DNA of 8,405 bases, taken from positions 1 through 8,405 of the forward strand of contig JASLEL010000060.1 of assembly GCA_030151145.1 (NCBI GenBank), written 5' to 3'. Below, piece by piece: positions 4,770-8,405 of this stretch. Numbering within the stretch: position 1 is the stretch's first letter; each line of letters starts with the position of its first letter. The notes under the pieces are model-generated. The model searched no databases, was not told the origin of the DNA, and was given only the letters and a program-made list of their open reading frames with translations. Source of the DNA: Aquirhabdus sp. GTDB lineage: Bacteria; Pseudomonadota; Gammaproteobacteria; Pseudomonadales; Moraxellaceae. Position numbers and translations under genes: made by a program.

Positions 4770-6241
4770 AACTCACCGCCAAGCGCAAGCGCACCCGGTC
4801 CGATGAGGATCTGCTTGACGACGACGATCTGCTCCCGGATCCGCGCGATGTGCCGGTCAGACAGCCGTGGCTGATCGTCCGTATTTGGCGCAGCATCATG
4901 CAGGGCTTTGCCAAACTCAAGCCCAACTCCACCGCGGTGCGTACCACCCTGCTCGTCTCGACCGTCGGCCTGTTTAGCCTGCTCATGTCGCTGGCGTTCT
5001 TCTGGCGCACACTCTATCTGCCCGAGATCCGCCAGCACGCGCACTATCTCGCCATTAACCTCGCCCTGATCCGCGAAGCCGAGCAGCAGGTGCTGATCGA
5101 TCCCTTTGCCCTCGATATTCACGAGTGGCTCTTGGAGCGGGTCGGCGTCGAATACATCCGCGACCCCGGCGAGTTTCCACAAAAACAGACCAACCCGGTC
5201 GCCAACTTCTTTACCAGCGAGCTGTCCAAAGAGCTGTCGATTGAGCTCAAAGAACCCGTCGACGTCTACTTCGCCTTCAAGCCCGAGCCGCGCCTGTGGA
5301 TTCATTTTCCGTCACTGGGCAATGTCTGGATTCGCGAGCCGCTGCTCTTCTACGCCCAGTATGATGCCGCCCTGATCGTCGGCTGGCTGCTGGGCATTCC
5401 GCTCATCACCTCGATCATCATTCTGGTGCTGGTGCGTCAGCTCAACCGCCCGCTGGCGGTCCTGCAGCAGGCCGCACGCCGCTACACCGCCTATGGCGAG
5501 ACCGCGACCTTAAAGGTCAATACCGGACCGGTCGAGATCCGGCAGGTGAATGCCGCCTTTAACCACATGATCGCATCGCTTGAGCAGGCGGCCCGCGACC
5601 GCACCATCATGCTGGCGGGTATCTCGCACGACCTGCGCACGCCGCTCACCCGCATGCGCCTGACCGCCGAGCTGATGCCCGACGAAGATCTGCGCGAGGG
5701 CATGGTCTACGATATCGACGACATGGACAGCATCCTGTCGCAGTTCATCTCCTATATGCGCGACGGCTCGGACGAGACCGCCCAGCTCACCGACCTCAAC
5801 CAGATCATTCAGGAAATCGTGGTGCAATACAAAGCCTCGCGCATCGACTACCAGCCGCAGGCGCTGCCGCTGATCCTGATGCGCCCGCTGTCGATCAAGC
5901 GCATGATCGTCAATGTCGTCAACAACGCCCTGCGCTACGGCAGCGAACCGATCTCGATCTGGCTGACCCTCCTGCCCCGTGAGCTGTACATCACCATCCG
6001 CGACTGCGGCGCGGGCATCCGGCCTGAAGATCTCTCCACCCTGACCGAACCCTTCGTGCGCGGCGAAAGCGCCCGTACTACCCAAGGCAGCGGCTTGGGC
6101 CTTGCCATCGTCAAGCGCATCGCCGGGCTCCATGGCGGCACAGTCCTGGTCAGCAATCACCCCGAGGGCGGTCTAGAGGTGCGCATCGCACTGCCCTATC
6201 AACCCCAGCCCATGGTCAGCTTTCACCCGCCCACGAACTGA
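4766..6241 (+). CDS. envZ: Osmolarity sensor histidine kinase EnvZ
   Basis: This 491-residue inner-membrane kinase is the partner of OmpR. An N-terminal cytoplasmic stretch of about 55 residues has a basic patch (KRKRTR) and an acidic run (DEDLLDDDDLLPD). TM1 is about 60-80, the periplasmic domain about 81-198, TM2 about 201-223, and HAMP about 224-276. The H box AGISHDLRTPLTRMR carries the phosphorylated H288. The ATPase domain shows the N box NVVNNALRYG (N386/N387), G1 box RDCGAGI (412-418), F box EPFVRG (428-433) and G2 box GSGLGLAIVKRI (441-452), so both kinase and phosphatase functions should be intact. E. coli EnvZ is 450 residues, with TM1 much nearer its start, so the extra length is N-terminal. 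GTG 4766 is chosen because GGAG lies five bases upstream; the ATG at 4764 is out of frame and hits TGA at once. Confidence 0.95.
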   Translation: MKLTAKRKRTRSDEDLLDDDDLLPDPRDVPVRQPWLIVRIWRSIMQGFAKLKPNSTAVRTTLLVSTVGLFSLLMSLAFFWRTLYLPEIRQHAHYLAINLALIREAEQQVLIDPFALDIHEWLLERVGVEYIRDPGEFPQKQTNPVANFFTSELSKELSIELKEPVDVYFAFKPEPRLWIHFPSLGNVWIREPLLFYAQYDAALIVGWLLGIPLITSIIILVLVRQLNRPLAVLQQAARRYTAYGETATLKVNTGPVEIRQVNAAFNHMIASLEQAARDRTIMLAGISHDLRTPLTRMRLTAELMPDEDLREGMVYDIDDMDSILSQFISYMRDGSDETAQLTDLNQIIQEIVVQYKASRIDYQPQALPLILMRPLSIKRMIVNVVNNALRYGSEPISIWLTLLPRELYITIRDCGAGIRPEDLSTLTEPFVRGESARTTQGSGLGLAIVKRIAGLHGGTVLVSNHPEGGLEVRIALPYQPQPMVSFHPPTN

Positions 6242-6456
6242 CCCGGCCTATCGCCATACGCCTGCGCAAGCGATCCCGCCTGCGCTCCCCTTGAAAAAAA
6301 CCAATCCTTTGCGCACACTACGCGGGACCATAGACCAGCATCTCCCGCGTTGTCCGCAGCATAGCGGTCAATGACCGACCCGATTGCCGTCAAGGTCAGC
6401 ACATCTGTAAAGCCATCCCATTCAGGCCGCGCCATCACTCAAGGATTCACCGCATC

Positions 6457-8007
6457 ATGTCCTGCATCAAATTCAACATCTGTGCCCTGAATGGTAGCGC
6501 CGCATTCCGCGAATGCATGATGTTCTGTTATCACGGCATCGCATCGATGGGCTATGAGACCACCATCACCGACTATCTGATGCCGGATGCCATCAACATC
6601 GTCTTCGGCTCAGGTCCGGTACCGTGGACGGTGATGGCGGCACAAGCCAACCACATCATTATTTTTAACCTTGAGCAAGTCTCGCCCGAAGTACAGTGGT
6701 TTGACCTCACCTACTTCCGCCAGTTTTTAAATGCCCCGCTCTGGGACTATAACCAAAAAAACATCCGCATCTTAAGCCAAGCCGGCGTCCCCCAGATCAG
6801 CCATGTGCCACTCGGCTATGTGCCCGAAATGACCGTCGCCCCCATCGCACGCGCCTGGCTGGATCAGACACCTGAGCCTGAGGTCGTGCAGGACATCGAC
6901 GTGCTGTTTTACGGCTCCATGAGCGGGCGCCGCCGCGAGACGCTGGATGCGCTCAAGGCGCGGGGCCTCAATGTCATGATCGGCGACACCGACCATCCCT
7001 GCATCGGCGAGTATCGCGACCAGCTCATTGCCCGCGCCAAAGTCGTGGTCAATATCCACTACTACGAGACCGTCGGTATCTTTGAAATCGTACGGGTCTC
7101 CTACCTGCTCGCCAACGGCAAAGCGGTCGTCTCCGAACTCTCCCCCCACACCGACATCGAGCCCGACATCAAGGAAGCCATCGTCACCGGGAGCCGCGCC
7201 GACCTGCCTGAGCTGTGCTGGCAACTGGTGCATGACGACACACGGCGGCAGCAGCTTGAGCGTCATGGTTTCGAGCTGTTTAGGCAGCGCAGCGCATCCG
7301 CCATCCTTGCGCCTGCCATTGACCACTACATAGAGAGCTTCGGGATCGATGCGGCACATGCCGACCTGACCCAGCCCCGCGCACGGTTGCCACTGCCCGC
7401 CGCACGCCCAAAGCTGCCGGATACGCTGAATATCGGCGCCGGTCCCAACTGGCGCTATGACGCCTGCAACGTCCATGCACGCGCCGACTTTGCACCGGAT
7501 CTGACCCTCGATCTCAACCTGCCGTTTCCCTTTGAGCTTGCCATGACCTCATGGCGCTTTGGTCAGGTGGTCATTCCGCAAGGGCATTTTCACAAGATCA
7601 CCGCCAAGAATGTCTTTCAGTCCTGCCCCAATCCCATCCAGATGCTGACCAACTGCCTGCATCTCTTGGCCGACGACGGCATGCTGGAGATCGAAGTCCC
7701 ACATGACCTCTCCTATGGCGCGTGGACCGAGCCCGACACCCGCCGGACCTTCAATGAACAAAGCATGGGCAAACTGCTCGACCACTGGTGGCAATTCGGC
7801 TGGCTGACCCATCGTTTAGCCCTGATCAACACCCGCTTTATCGTGATCAATGACGTCGGCTTTAAAGCCCTGAAGACCCACGACCACGACTGGGAAACCG
7901 TCCTGCGCATCCCGCGTGCCATCGACGCCCTGCACTTTACCCTGCAAAAACGTCCCTTGACCGCAACAGAGCTCGGATTACTGCCGCAAACGCGCTTTCT
8001 TGGATAA
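6457..8007 (+). CDS. Two-domain protein: GT-B-like glycosyltransferase fused to a SAM methyltransferase-like domain
   Basis: The 516-residue product appears cytosolic, with no signal peptide or membrane helix. Residues 1-290 look like a CgeB-type / GT4-like glycosyltransferase: an N-terminal half with IIIFNLEQV (67-75), LWDYNQKNI (95-103) and HVPLGYVPEM (116-125), then a nucleotide-sugar half starting DIDVLFYGSMSGRRRETL (146-163) and containing NIHYYETVGIFEIVRVSYLLANGKAVVSE (199-227, quoted because it is the key motif; E210 is the likely donor-binding Glu). Residues 322-470 resemble a class I methyltransferase: LNIGAGPNW is a motif-I-like loop, and LADDGMLEIEVPHD recalls the post-motif strand seen in methyltransferases. 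The motif I glycines are only partly kept, so activity is uncertain. The natural inference is surface-glycan modification. AAGGA (6441-6445) is 11 bases before the ATG. It is 215 bases after envZ and is probably transcribed separately or by read-through. Confidence 0.72.
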   Translation: MSCIKFNICALNGSAAFRECMMFCYHGIASMGYETTITDYLMPDAINIVFGSGPVPWTVMAAQANHIIIFNLEQVSPEVQWFDLTYFRQFLNAPLWDYNQKNIRILSQAGVPQISHVPLGYVPEMTVAPIARAWLDQTPEPEVVQDIDVLFYGSMSGRRRETLDALKARGLNVMIGDTDHPCIGEYRDQLIARAKVVVNIHYYETVGIFEIVRVSYLLANGKAVVSELSPHTDIEPDIKEAIVTGSRADLPELCWQLVHDDTRRQQLERHGFELFRQRSASAILAPAIDHYIESFGIDAAHADLTQPRARLPLPAARPKLPDTLNIGAGPNWRYDACNVHARADFAPDLTLDLNLPFPFELAMTSWRFGQVVIPQGHFHKITAKNVFQSCPNPIQMLTNCLHLLADDGMLEIEVPHDLSYGAWTEPDTRRTFNEQSMGKLLDHWWQFGWLTHRLALINTRFIVINDVGFKALKTHDHDWETVLRIPRAIDALHFTLQKRPLTATELGLLPQTRFLG

Positions 8008-8041
8008 ATGCATACCAACAAGCGCATATCACCAAAATGGA

Positions 8042-8405
8042 TTACAGCAAACCGGGCTGATCCAGACTCGCCAGCATTGTGCAGATCACGTTGACCTCTG
8101 GCTGCGGATCCATGCCTAAGGCTTCTTCAAAATAGGTCGCGCATCCCTGATATTCAATCGAAAAGACCTGCCCCCTCACACACCATACCGTTGCACCCAA
8201 CGCACCCATGCCTGTCAATTCAACGGTGACCTGAGCAACGGCAAGCTCGGTTGTCACATTGGGAAATGCAAGCGTGGCATCAGTGCTGGGGCGACCTTTA
8301 GCCATCCTATAAAAATTCACTTCGACGCCCTCAGGCAGACGATTAAACCTGTTAATCGCCTGTATCTGAAGGTCCCAACGTGTGACCAGTGATGTTGGCA
8401 GGTGC
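8042..8405 (-). CDS. Hypothetical protein, C-terminal part (N-terminus beyond the window)
   Basis: The minus-strand frame stays open from the right edge (8405) to a stop at 8044-8042, giving at least 120 residues. It therefore extends further upstream than the GTG at 8320 or the ATG at 8305, either of which could be mistaken for its start. Visible segments include LPTSLVTRWDLQIQAINRFN, LPEGVEVNFYR, GATVWCVRGQVFSIEY and a C-terminal FEEALGMDPQPEVNVICTML. It looks soluble and mixed alpha/beta, with no membrane segment or signal. From memory, similar C-termini occur in uncharacterised proteins, some labelled SMI1/KNR4-like, but I cannot support a family here. It converges on the glycosyltransferase-like gene, with 34 bases between the stops and no obvious terminator hairpin. 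Confidence 0.6.
   Translation of the reverse strand, partial: HLPTSLVTRWDLQIQAINRFNRLPEGVEVNFYRMAKGRPSTDATLAFPNVTTELAVAQVTVELTGMGALGATVWCVRGQVFSIEYQGCATYFEEALGMDPQPEVNVICTMLASLDQPGLL

Noticed and set aside
6264..6286. Inverted repeat GCGCA/TGCGC downstream of envZ as a terminator
   Set aside because: The stem is only five bases, and no T run follows on the plus strand.
6291..6320. Possible promoter starting with TTGAAA before the glycosyltransferase-like gene
   Set aside because: No acceptable -10 box at 16-18 bases spacing; only ACACTA-like sequences are present.
6223..6438. 71-codon minus-strand frame in the envZ to glycosyltransferase gap, starting MARPEWDGF from ATG 6435
   Set aside because: It fills the gap suggestively, but it has no clear ribosome binding site, overlaps the end of envZ and shows no recognisable motif. 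It could still be real if conserved.

Overview
The window looks like chromosomal DNA of a gammaproteobacterium with moderately high GC. The OmpR and EnvZ sequences resemble, from memory, those of Moraxellaceae (Acinetobacter relatives), but the GC is too high for Acinetobacter itself. I cannot confirm the genus without a database search.

Layout. Positions 1-141 are the end of an IS21-family insertion sequence running off the left edge, with the first eight codons of its istA on the minus strand. The IS sits inside a small minus-strand gene (137-247) whose surviving 35 codons resemble the DUF6572 family. Upstream of that, also on the minus strand, is a small three-helix membrane protein gene (333-625) broken by a one-base frame error in an A8 run. 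This A/T-rich accessory islet ends at a strong minus-strand terminator (726-759), which belongs to the next gene. That gene is tex (789-3596, minus), a transcription accessory / RNA-binding protein with unusually long, oppositely charged disordered tails. A 347-base divergent intergenic region follows, with a tex promoter on one side and several dyads and leader hairpins on the ompR side. The ompR-envZ operon (3944-6241, plus) encodes the osmotic/envelope-stress two-component system. Next are a 516-residue plus-strand protein combining a glycosyltransferase-like half with a methyltransferase-like half (6457-8007), and a convergent, edge-truncated hypothetical protein (8042-8405, minus).

How the genes fit together. 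Tex and OmpR/EnvZ are conserved core genes. As I recall the E. coli order (envZ-ompR, then divergent greB-yhgF/tex), the same divergence is kept here with greB absent. EnvZ should phosphorylate OmpR at D68 to control envelope genes. The glycosyltransferase/methyltransferase protein probably modifies a surface glycan, but its substrate is not visible. The left 700 bases are variable DNA with two damaged small genes. The most interesting items are the IS-interrupted gene, the homopolymer-disrupted membrane protein, the relay of overlapping mini-ORFs between ompR and envZ, the double-tailed Tex and the glycosyltransferase-methyltransferase fusion. I see no CRISPR array, tRNA or rRNA.
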